Shown in pieces: positions 1-6,526 of a stretch of 7,131 nt of DNA. The notes beneath the pieces are model-generated. The model had not been told where the DNA came from, did no database searches, and saw nothing but the letters and a program-made list of their open reading frames with translations. The position numbers and the translations under genes were made by a program. Position 1 is the stretch's first letter. Each line of letters starts with the position of its first letter. Source of the stretch: DASYSA01 sp036003885 (GTDB lineage: Bacteria > Acidobacteriota > Blastocatellia > UBA7656); assembly GCA_036003885.1 (NCBI GenBank), contig DASYSA010000549.1, positions 1-7,131 on the forward strand, given 5' to 3'.

Positions 1-870
1 TTTCAAAAGTACTGGAAAGAGAAGACCGGACAACAGGTCGACTTTCAGGAGTCGTATCAGGGCAGTGGCGCACAATCGCGCGCGATCATCGGAGGGTTCG
101 AAGCCGACATAGCAGCTTTGTCGCTCGAGGGCGACATCGACAAGATAGCAGACGCCGGCCTCATCACACACAACTGGAAGTCCCATCCCAACGGCGGAAT
201 GGTGAGTACATCTGTCGTTGTCATCGCCGTTAGACAGGGAAATCCAAAGGGCATCAAAGACTGGGCCGACCTGGCTCGACCGGGACTCAACATCCTGACG
301 CCCGACCCCAAAACCTCAGGAGGGGCACAATGGAACATCAACGCCATTTACGGAGCAGCGCTGAGAGGTTTCGCGGGCGTAGCCAGGGACGATAAGGCTG
401 CCGCACAGGAGTTCCTCAAAAACGTTTTTCACAATGTCTCGATTCTCGATAAGGGCGCTCGTGAGTCGATCACCAACTATGAGAAGGGCGTCGGCGACGC
501 CGCCATCACTTATGAGAACGAGGTGCTGGTAGGCCGGCAGGCCGGTCAGACCTATGAATACGTCATGCCCCACTCGACAATTCTGATCGAAAACCCGGTG
601 GCAATCGTGGACAAGAATGTGGACAAACACGGAGTCCGCGAAGCCGCCGAAGCGTTTCTCGCATTCCTATGGTCGGAAGACGCCCAACTCGGTTACGCAC
701 ACTATGGATTGAGGCCTGTCGACCAGAAGATAGCGCAGCAGGTTAAGGCGCAATTCCCGCCGGTTGAAGACCTTTGGAAAATTGGCTTCCTCGGCGGCTG
801 GAAGAAGGTCACCGACGAAATATATGGACCCGAGGGTGTCTATACGAAGGTGACGCAGGAGCGCCAGTAG
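1..870 (+). CDS. sbp: Sulfate/thiosulfate ABC transporter periplasmic binding protein (5' truncated by window)
   Basis: This is the solute-binding protein of a sulfate-type ABC importer; it captures the oxyanion in the periplasm and delivers it to the CysTW channel. The frame is open from base 1, giving 289 visible residues. Family members are usually about 330-350 residues, so some 45-60 N-terminal residues, including the signal peptide, are missing. The TTG at 118 lies inside the conserved domain and is not the true start. Family signatures visible are SYQGSGAQSRAI (fragment residues 18-29, the anion-contacting loop), PKTSGGAQWN (103-112), and the C-terminal stretch ENPVAIVDKNVDKHGVREAA. 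The stop at 868-870 is 4 bases before cysT, so the two are almost certainly cotranscribed. The family is clear; sulfate versus thiosulfate, and Sbp versus CysP, cannot be separated from this fragment. Confidence 0.93.
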   Translation, partial: FQKYWKEKTGQQVDFQESYQGSGAQSRAIIGGFEADIAALSLEGDIDKIADAGLITHNWKSHPNGGMVSTSVVVIAVRQGNPKGIKDWADLARPGLNILTPDPKTSGGAQWNINAIYGAALRGFAGVARDDKAAAQEFLKNVFHNVSILDKGARESITNYEKGVGDAAITYENEVLVGRQAGQTYEYVMPHSTILIENPVAIVDKNVDKHGVREAAEAFLAFLWSEDAQLGYAHYGLRPVDQKIAQQVKAQFPPVEDLWKIGFLGGWKKVTDEIYGPEGVYTKVTQERQ

Positions 871-874
871 TCAC

Positions 875-1741
875 ATGAGCGCCACCTCCGCCGACCTGAG
901 ACCTGCATCTTCCGGCACCATGGCATCCCGCTTCGCGTGGGGCAGGTGGGGTTTGCGGGGTGCGGCTATCAGCTACCTGGCCGTGATGATCGTGTTGCCT
1001 CTCTCTGCGATCTTCGCCAGGGGCTTCCAGGATGGGCTCCGGCCGTTCTGGAACGATCTGACCAATCCAATCGCATTTGCGGCCCTCAAATTGACTCTGG
1101 CCGTCGCATTGATCACCGCGGTGATCAACGCCGTGATGGGTACGCTGACAGCATACGTGCTCGTGCGTTACGAATTCCCGGGACGCGGGTTGCTGAATGG
1201 ACTGGTGGACATGCCCTTCGCAATCCCAACGCTGGTTACGGGTGTGATGCTGGTAGTTCTCTATGGTCCGCAGCGAACGGTGGGCGCCTGGCTCGAGTCA
1301 CATGGAATCCAGATCATTTTTGCGACGCCCGGAATCGTTCTCGCCCTGTTGCTCGTTACCTATCCGTTCGTAGTCCGCGCCGTTCAGCCTGTGCTGATGA
1401 GCATGCAGAAGGACCAGGAAGAGGCGGCTTATACGCTAGGGGCGACCAAGTGGGTGACCTTCTACCACATAGTTCTGCCTGCCATTGCCCCGGCTCTTGT
1501 CACAGGGACGTTGCTCAACTTTGCCCGCGCGCTGGGGGAGTTCGGCTCCATAGTCGTCGTAGCCGGAAACATCCCGATGCGAACGCTGACAGCGCCCGTG
1601 CATGTCTTAGGGCAGATCGAGTCAGAGAATGTGAGAGGCGCCAGTGCGGTCTCCATCCTGCTGCTTGCTCTGTCGTTCATTCTAATACTGACGGTTGATT
1701 CGATACAGCGAAGGAAGGAGGCGCCTGATGACGCATCCTGA
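875..1741 (+). CDS. cysT: Sulfate/thiosulfate ABC transporter permease CysT (CysU)
   Basis: This is an inner-membrane permease subunit of 288 residues, the usual length for CysT. It forms the sulfate channel with CysW. About six hydrophobic segments are visible, roughly at residues 31-50, 68-98, 114-131, 147-172, 203-230 and 258-277. The EAA loop that docks on the ATPase is EEAAYTLGATKWVTFYHIVLP at residues 182-202, followed by RALGEFG (218-224), typical of CysT/CysW and ModB. The ATG at 875 is 4 bases after the binding-protein stop. An AGGAG at 857-861 sits 13 bases upstream, slightly far, so translational coupling is likely. The 3' end overlaps cysW by 14 bases. The order binding protein, cysT, cysW supports sulfate over molybdate, because molybdate systems normally have one permease gene. 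Confidence 0.93.
   Translation: MSATSADLRPASSGTMASRFAWGRWGLRGAAISYLAVMIVLPLSAIFARGFQDGLRPFWNDLTNPIAFAALKLTLAVALITAVINAVMGTLTAYVLVRYEFPGRGLLNGLVDMPFAIPTLVTGVMLVVLYGPQRTVGAWLESHGIQIIFATPGIVLALLLVTYPFVVRAVQPVLMSMQKDQEEAAYTLGATKWVTFYHIVLPAIAPALVTGTLLNFARALGEFGSIVVVAGNIPMRTLTAPVHVLGQIESENVRGASAVSILLLALSFILILTVDSIQRRKEAPDDAS
1711..1721 (+). promoter_or_regulatory. Ribosome binding site that fixes the cysW start
   Basis: AAGGAAGGAGG is a strong purine-rich Shine-Dalgarno sequence 6 bases before the ATG at 1728. It lies inside the cysT coding sequence and supports ATG 1728 over the upstream in-frame TTG at 1695, which would add 11 residues and has no comparable site. Confidence 0.8.
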
Positions 1742-2603
1742 CTTCAGCGGAGTAGATCGGCCGGGATCGGCGAAGCCCAACCCGGCGGCGCAACGCAGGC
1801 GGCATACTTTAGCGGAGTGGCTGCTGATAGGCATTGTCGTGCTTTATGCAGTAGCCCTCCTACTGGGTCCACTGTTCGCGATCGCATGGGGGGCTCTGTC
1901 GGAAGGCGTGTCAGTTTTTGTGCGTGAGATCACTACCGACAATGCCCTGAGCGCATTGAGGCTGACGTTGATAATGGGCGCCGCGGCGACCGCGATCAAC
2001 ACAGTCTTCGGTCTGTGCATCGCCTTCGTGCTCGCACGTCACAAATTCTGGGGCAACCGTTTCATCAATGGGTTGGTCGATCTGCCGTTCGCGGTCTCGC
2101 CGGTTATAGCCGGGTTGATGCTGATCCTGTTGTTCGGGCGTAACGGGTGGTTTACGCCAATCACGGAGAGGCTGGGGATCAAAATGGTCTTTGCCTGGCC
2201 TGCCATGCTGATCGCAACCGCATTCGTGTCGCTGCCATTCGTGATTCGCGAGGTCATTCCCGTCCTTACCCAGGCCGGGACCCAGCAGGAGAGCGCCGCC
2301 TACACCATGGGCGCAAGCGGCTGGCAGACATTCTGGCATGTGACGCTCCCGTCGATACGATGGGGTCTGCTGTATGGCGTATCTCTCACATTGGCCCGCG
2401 CTCTTGGCGAGTTTGGCGCAATATTGGTGGTCAGCGGAGGAGTGAGCGGCCTGACGGAGACTTCGACTCTATTTATCTTTCGATCGCTCGACGATCGCAA
2501 CCCCGTCGCCGCGTACGCGATGGCAATGGTACTGGCACTAATCTCGTTCAGCATGCTGATGCTGATGGAGTTCTTCAAGAAGAGAACTCGGGAGACGGGT
2601 TAG
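1728..2603 (+). CDS. cysW: Sulfate/thiosulfate ABC transporter permease CysW
   Basis: This is the second inner-membrane permease subunit, 291 residues from ATG 1728, and the partner of CysT in the heteromeric sulfate channel. A polar N-terminus of about 28 residues precedes hydrophobic segments near 31-57, 76-104, 120-137, 153-175, 211-237 and 261-281. The EAA loop is ESAAYTMGASGWQTFWHVTLP (188-208) and RALGEFG follows at 224-230. GLTETSTLF at 241-249 matches the region where CysW proteins have a conserved TET(L/S)TL stretch. The gene overlaps the cysT end by 14 bases (1728-1741) in another frame, consistent with translational coupling and one-to-one subunit synthesis. Its stop codon merges with the first unit of the repeat array that follows. 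An upstream TTG (1695) is possible but less likely. Confidence 0.92.
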   Translation: MTHPDFSGVDRPGSAKPNPAAQRRRHTLAEWLLIGIVVLYAVALLLGPLFAIAWGALSEGVSVFVREITTDNALSALRLTLIMGAAATAINTVFGLCIAFVLARHKFWGNRFINGLVDLPFAVSPVIAGLMLILLFGRNGWFTPITERLGIKMVFAWPAMLIATAFVSLPFVIREVIPVLTQAGTQQESAAYTMGASGWQTFWHVTLPSIRWGLLYGVSLTLARALGEFGAILVVSGGVSGLTETSTLFIFRSLDDRNPVAAYAMAMVLALISFSMLMLMEFFKKRTRETG

Positions 2604-2719
2604 TCCGTTGTCAGTTGTCATTTGTCAGTGGTCAGTTGTCAGTGGTCCGTTGTCCACGAGGAACGAAGACAACGGACAACCGACAACGGACAACGGACTA
2701 CGGACGACGGACAATGAAC
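2603..2719. repeat. Inverted array of 7-base repeats (GTCMGTT family) after cysW
   Basis: The left arm (2603-2654) consists of seven 7-base units of the form GTC(A/C)GT(T/G), one of them GTCATTT, plus a final GTC. The right arm (2668-2719) is GAC followed by seven units of the complementary form (A)ACGGAC, with variants AACCGAC, TACGGAC, GACGGAC and AATGAAC. A 13-base centre (2655-2667) separates them. Folded, the innermost 10 bases pair perfectly (2645-2654 with 2668-2677), the inner 20 pair at 18 positions, and by hand count about 40 of 52 positions pair over the full arms. There is no T-run, so it is not a standard intrinsic terminator. It fills most of the 174-base gap between cysW and the porin; the remaining bases 2720-2763 show nothing recognisable. 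Confidence 0.85.
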
Positions 2720-2777
2720 GGATGAGGTGAGCACCAAGGATAAACGATTTCTGAACAAGGTCTAAGGAGACACAATC

Positions 2778-4388
2778 ATGAATGCTCGCGGTGATTTTTA
2801 TCTAATCTATCTAATACTCGCCCTCATTACTCTTGCCGCAAAACCGGCATTCGGGCAGGGAAAAGCGGCAGCAGTAGGTACACCACAACAGCGCTCGGGC
2901 TCGGAACACGCCGGCGCCACTCCGGAGATCGATTCGAGTGCCACGCCGGCTTCGAAGCCCGATTCCCGATCCCAGACCGAACTCGACCAGCTGAAAACAA
3001 AGTTGGATCAGATGCAGGTTCTCATTGACCAGCAACAACGTGCCCTTGCCGAACTGGAACGACGTCTTGATGCAACCGGAACAAAAGCACAAACGGCCGC
3101 GCTGACACCGGCGCCATCGTCAGAAACTCCGAGTCCGGTCACTCGCCAATCAGGAGCCGTAAGGATCATCGGGGGGCCCGCCCGAGGGGTGAATCTCTCA
3201 GGCGCTGCCGCTACGAGTCAGGCGAAGGCGGAGGATAAACCTGCGCCTCTCGCAGGTTGGGATAAGGATCGGGGTCGCGCTTTCTTGAGAAGCGCTGACG
3301 GCAGCTTCGAGACGTTTGTAACCGGGTACGGGCAGCTTGACTATCACGGCTACCAGGCGGGGAATGTGCCTCCCGACACATTCCTGATCAGGCGAGCGCG
3401 GCTTATCGTGGAAGGAAAACTGGAACGATACTTCGATTGGAGAATTGAAGGGGACTTTTCCGACACCACCAGCACGGCACTGCGCGACTTCTATGTGAGA
3501 GTTCACCGCTTCGATGAGCTCCAATTGACCTTCGGCCAGGTCCGCGTCCCGATCAGCCAGGAGGAGATTCGGCAGGATGCCGTTCAGGATTTTGTCGAGC
3601 GCTCATTGGTCAATGGGCTCGTGCCCAGCCGCAGCCCCGGTATGATGGCATCCGGCGTCATTGGCAAAGGCGTCTTCGAGTATCAGGTCGGCGCGTTCAA
3701 TGGAAAGGGCTTGCTTGCGCAAAACAACAACAGTACTCCTGAAGGAGCCCTGCGGTTGCGATTCGCGCCCTGGAAAAATTCGAAAGATTTCTGGACCCGG
3801 GGAATTGCCTTCGGCGGCGCCTATACTCAGGGCCGAACTCTGGCAGGTACGAGCGTGCGCGGGCAAACCGAAAGCCGCAGTTTCACTTTCTTTACACCCG
3901 ATACCGTCAATGGCCAGATCAATCGCGCAAACGGCGAGTTCACCTGGATGCTCGGACCTGCTGCATTCCGAACCGAATATGTTCAGACCAGTCAGGAGCG
4001 GGAGAACCTCGGACCGGGAGGTACAACTCTGCCTGGCGTGGTCGCAAAGGGAACGATGGCCCTGTTCACCTACCTCGTAACCGGCGAGACCAAACCTGAG
4101 TCAGGAGCCGTAGTCCCAAGGAACAACCTCTTTGGTGAACAGAACGGAAAGCCCGGCTTCGGAGCCTGGGAATTGAAATTGCGGTATTCGAATCTTCAGA
4201 TCTCCGACGCCACGGCGAAGTCGAATCGCGCCGAAACTGTATTCTTCGGAGTCAACTGGTATTTGAACCGATACGTCCGCCATCTGTTCGATGTCGGGAT
4301 TGAACGTTTCGGCGACACTCTGCGAAGGCCAAAGCCCGGCGCCAATAATTTCTACGTCGTGCTCAGCCGAATTCAGGTCTCCTTTTAG
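2778..4388 (+). CDS. Phosphate-selective porin O/P family outer-membrane porin with N-terminal coiled coil
   Basis: This 536-residue protein is predicted to be an outer-membrane beta-barrel for anions. Residues 1-26 look like a signal peptide with probable cleavage after AFG. A Ala/Pro/Ser/Thr-rich stretch leads to a coiled coil at about 65-98 (ELDQLKTKLDQMQVLIDQQQ and onward), then a second low-complexity linker to about 160. The barrel follows: GYGQLDYHGY, FLIRRARLIVEGKL (202-215), FGQVRVPISQEE (252-263), LVTGETKP (433-440), GAWELKLRYSNL (462-473), GVNWYLNRYVRH (491-502), ending in RIQVSF. The RRARL, LTGE, GAWEL.LRYS and GVNWYLN stretches resemble OprP/OprO-type porins, and the terminal Phe fits the outer-membrane assembly signal. 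AAGGAGA (2764-2770) lies 7 bases before the ATG. Its position between cysW and the ATPase suggests sulfate or general oxyanion passage; phosphate is also possible. Confidence 0.88.
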   Translation: MNARGDFYLIYLILALITLAAKPAFGQGKAAAVGTPQQRSGSEHAGATPEIDSSATPASKPDSRSQTELDQLKTKLDQMQVLIDQQQRALAELERRLDATGTKAQTAALTPAPSSETPSPVTRQSGAVRIIGGPARGVNLSGAAATSQAKAEDKPAPLAGWDKDRGRAFLRSADGSFETFVTGYGQLDYHGYQAGNVPPDTFLIRRARLIVEGKLERYFDWRIEGDFSDTTSTALRDFYVRVHRFDELQLTFGQVRVPISQEEIRQDAVQDFVERSLVNGLVPSRSPGMMASGVIGKGVFEYQVGAFNGKGLLAQNNNSTPEGALRLRFAPWKNSKDFWTRGIAFGGAYTQGRTLAGTSVRGQTESRSFTFFTPDTVNGQINRANGEFTWMLGPAAFRTEYVQTSQERENLGPGGTTLPGVVAKGTMALFTYLVTGETKPESGAVVPRNNLFGEQNGKPGFGAWELKLRYSNLQISDATAKSNRAETVFFGVNWYLNRYVRHLFDVGIERFGDTLRRPKPGANNFYVVLSRIQVSF

Positions 4389-4401
4389 CGTTCTTACGAC
4401 A

Positions 4402-4445
4402 CCCGCTGCGCCGGACTAGCGGGGATGCTTAAGCGAGACGCTTAA
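4402..4445. other. Two small dyads after the porin gene
   Basis: Fourteen bases after the porin stop, CCCGCT (4402-4407) can pair with AGCGGG (4418-4423) around a 10-base loop. Immediately after, TTAAGCG (4429-4435) pairs perfectly with CGCTTAA (4439-4445) around AGA. Neither is followed by a T-run, so terminator function is unproven; the second could also be a protein-binding dyad. The rest of the 182-base gap up to 4519 shows nothing recognisable. Confidence 0.35.
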
Positions 4446-4519
4446 TCGAGAGACCATTCGATGATCGCCGACACGTCGCGCCACGGGCCGTCCATGATAG
4501 AGTTAGACGCTTGCGAGTC

Positions 4520-4554
4520 AAACGGATTCAATGAAAATCTGTTTCAAACCCGTT
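4520..4554 (+). promoter_or_regulatory. Possible leader hairpin(s) upstream of the CysA-Usp start
   Basis: AAACGGATT (4520-4528) can pair with AATCTGTTT (4536-4544) around a 7-base loop, with one G-T pair. An alternative, AACGG (4521-4525) with CCGTT (4550-4554), would compete for the same bases and bring the stem to 2 bases from the TGGAGG ribosome site at 4556-4561. This could be a small mRNA leader structure or an operator, but short AT-rich dyads of this size also arise by chance. Confidence 0.25.
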
Positions 4555-4570
4555 CTGGAGGCCGACTCTG

Positions 4571-6460
4571 ATGTCGATAGTTCTTGAACAGATCACCAAG
4601 ACCTACGGCAATCAACGTGTAGTCGACAACGTCTCGCTCGAAGTCGCCGAGAAGGAATTGTTCGTCCTGCTTGGATCCAGCGGAAGCGGAAAGAGCACCC
4701 TGCTGCGCGTGATCGCGGGGCTCACCAGTCCTTCGGCAGGACGCGTGTTGCTCCATGGTCGAGATGTAACGGCGCTTCCACCGCAGGAGCGCGGTACCGG
4801 CTTCGTCTTTCAGAACTACTCCATCTTTCGCCACATGACTGTCGCGGAGAACATCGAGTTCGGCCTCAAGATTCGAAAGATCTCCAGGCGCGAGCGAACA
4901 ACGCGGAGCGAGCGGCTCCTGGATCTCGTTGGACTCGCGGGCCTCGGCAGCCGGCGGGCCAGTCAACTCTCCGGCGGCCAACAGCAGCGCGTAGCCCTTG
5001 CCCGCGCCCTTATCTACGAGCCGAGCGTTCTGTTACTCGACGAGCCCTTCGGGGCCCTGGACGTGAAGATTCGATCCCAGCTCCGCCGAAGTCTCAAAGA
5101 GATTCAGCACAGGCTCGGCGTGACGACTATTCTCGTCACCCACGATCAGGAAGAAGCGTTTGAACTCGCGGACCGAATTGGCGTCCTGGAACGCGGGCGA
5201 TTGCTCGAGGTGGGGGCGGGAGAAGATCTCTACGCCACACCGAGATCGCTGTTCACAGCCACGTTTCTGGGAGCCGGCACGATTCTCGTGGGGCGCGCCC
5301 AGGAAGGACAGGCGCACTTCGGATCGCTCAGCCTTCCAATCTCATCCCGCGTCCCGCACGAAGAGGGTGCCCGTGTGCAGCTTCTCTTTCGTCCCGAGCA
5401 AGTAGTATTGAGCTGCGATGACCCTCCCCCTGACATCCCCGTCCTTGGACAGGGTAAAGCAGTTGAACAGATGTTTGCCGGGTCGCAGCGTCGTCTCCGA
5501 TTGCGATTGCCTCGCCTTCCCGGTACGCGGCAGATCGCTCCCGCATTGCCGTTTGGCGAAGAAGGTCTCCTCGTCGACGCAGTGCTTGGCTCCGATGAGG
5601 TTCTGAACGGCCAGGAGATCTGGGTAGGTCTGCGCGGATGGACGATTCTCGAGCAACCCGCGTCTCGCTTGATGGTCTGCGATGCCGGCGTCGGTCCTCT
5701 CCGCTCCCTCACTCTGGCTCACCTGCTCACCGAACAGCTTGGGGCGCAAACGACTGTTCTGGGCGTGGCCGAAACCGCCGATGCAGCTGAAAAGCTACGA
5801 GACGTCCTCAAAGAACGTCAGCTGGTGGCAGGACTGTCGAAGGCCGAACTGCGCATACGCTACGGCACCCCGGCAGAGCAGATCGTACGCGAGCAGAGCG
5901 AATCTCTCTACGACATGCTGATTATGACCGCGGCCTCCGCTCGTTCGAGAGTACCTGCACGTGGGCTCAGAGCAAGATCGAGGCGGCGAAAGGACACCCT
6001 CGCCACTGTGCTCGAACGCACAAACAGCCCCGTGCTGGTTGTAAACGGGGAGCGGGCGGCCCTCGATCGAGTGCTCATTTGCACTGCCGCCGGCGAGCCG
6101 GGCAAAAGCGATGTAAAGGTGGGCGGGCAGCTCGCGCGCCGCCTCGGCGCGGCGGTCACTCTGCTCTACGTGACCAGAGAGGGTCCAGATGCCAGTCACC
6201 TGCCGCGCAACCATCTGGAGCGGGCGGCGGCTACTCTGCGTGCGCTCGACGTACCCACTGAGCTACTCATTCAACAAGCTGAGACGCCGACGGCGGGAAT
6301 ATTGGCGGTGGCCACCAAGGGGGAACACGATCTCATCGTCATCGGGTGCCACGGTCCTCAATCGCGGTCCCGCTCGCTCTTTGGGCTGAACGATGTGATG
6401 CTGCGGGTTCTTTCTGCTGCGGATCGGCCTGTACTCGTCGTGCCGGCCGAAGAGAACTGA
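4571..6460 (+). CDS. cysA: CysA-type sulfate ABC transporter ATPase fused to two C-terminal UspA-like domains
   Basis: This 629-residue cytoplasmic protein should power the sulfate importer. The ATPase (1-235) is complete: Walker A GSSGSGKST (35-43), Q-loop FQNY (Q81), signature LSGGQ (133-137), Walker B LLLDEP (catalytic E158), D-loop GALD (161-164) and switch His191 in THDQEEA. FRHMTVAENIEFGL closely resembles CysA. Residues 236-361 form the TOBE-like accessory domain (FRPEQVVL at 273-280; WVGLRGWTIL at 351-360). E. coli CysA ends near here (365 residues), but this protein continues with two Usp-like alpha/beta units, about 366-493 and 496-627, each ending in a PVLVV strand. The first lacks the Usp nucleotide loop and has a very basic stretch (458-474). 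The second keeps G592-x2-G595-x9-G605 but has Leu606 where Ser/Thr is usual. GGAGG at 4557-4561 precedes ATG 4571 by 9 bases. Whether the Usp domains bind ATP or regulate transport is unknown. Confidence 0.92.
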   Translation: MSIVLEQITKTYGNQRVVDNVSLEVAEKELFVLLGSSGSGKSTLLRVIAGLTSPSAGRVLLHGRDVTALPPQERGTGFVFQNYSIFRHMTVAENIEFGLKIRKISRRERTTRSERLLDLVGLAGLGSRRASQLSGGQQQRVALARALIYEPSVLLLDEPFGALDVKIRSQLRRSLKEIQHRLGVTTILVTHDQEEAFELADRIGVLERGRLLEVGAGEDLYATPRSLFTATFLGAGTILVGRAQEGQAHFGSLSLPISSRVPHEEGARVQLLFRPEQVVLSCDDPPPDIPVLGQGKAVEQMFAGSQRRLRLRLPRLPGTRQIAPALPFGEEGLLVDAVLGSDEVLNGQEIWVGLRGWTILEQPASRLMVCDAGVGPLRSLTLAHLLTEQLGAQTTVLGVAETADAAEKLRDVLKERQLVAGLSKAELRIRYGTPAEQIVREQSESLYDMLIMTAASARSRVPARGLRARSRRRKDTLATVLERTNSPVLVVNGERAALDRVLICTAAGEPGKSDVKVGGQLARRLGAAVTLLYVTREGPDASHLPRNHLERAAATLRALDVPTELLIQQAETPTAGILAVATKGEHDLIVIGCHGPQSRSRSLFGLNDVMLRVLSAADRPVLVVPAEEN

Positions 6461-6461
6461 G

Positions 6462-6526
6462 TAGGATTTAGGATTTAGGATCCGGGAGCTAAATCCTAAA
6501 TCCTAGATCCTAAATCCTGGATCCTA
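6462..6526. repeat. Inverted array of 7-base repeats (TAGGATT family) between cysA-usp and holB
   Basis: The left arm has three tandem 7-base units, TAGGATT, TAGGATT and TAGGATC (6462-6482). The right arm has five units of the opposite orientation: AAATCCT (6491), AAATCCT (6498), AGATCCT (6505), AAATCCT (6512), GGATCCT (6519), plus A6526. TAGGATTTAGGATTTA (6462-6477) pairs perfectly over 16 bases with 6490-6505, leaving a 12-base loop. The array starts one base after the ATPase stop, and its last two units and a half lie inside the end of holB, supplying its stop codon. A perfect stem between two convergent genes could end transcription from both sides, but there is no T-run on either strand. 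Confidence 0.85.

Noticed and set aside
118..870. Binding-protein gene starting at TTG 118
   Set aside because: The same frame is open back to base 1 and the upstream residues include the conserved SYQGSGAQSRAI loop, so this is an internal codon of a truncated gene.
937..1698. Long plus-strand open frame of 253 codons overlapping cysT
   Set aside because: It is a different frame of a gene with clear CysT motifs; its translation is Arg/Cys/Gly-rich with no recognisable domain, so it is a shadow frame.
2603..2719. CRISPR array
   Set aside because: Units are 7 bases, adjacent and without spacers, and they reverse orientation in the middle; there are no cas genes nearby.
2147..2725. Open frame of 192 codons running from within cysW through the repeat array
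   Set aside because: It overlaps clear cysW coding sequence, and its tail is just the translated heptamer array.
4511..4538. Possible sigma-70 promoter TTGCGA - 16 bases - GAAAAT before the ATPase gene
   Set aside because: Each box matches the consensus at only 4 of 6 positions, and one such pair is expected by chance in a spacer of this length; not listed as a feature.
5230..5749. Minus-strand open frames of up to 160 codons opposite the ATPase gene
   Set aside because: The plus strand encodes conserved CysA/TOBE sequence here; the minus frames show no family signature and reflect high-GC codon bias.
6462..6526. Insertion-sequence terminal inverted repeat or attachment site
   Set aside because: The opposed arms are only 12 bases apart and enclose no transposase or cargo, and no target-site duplication is visible.
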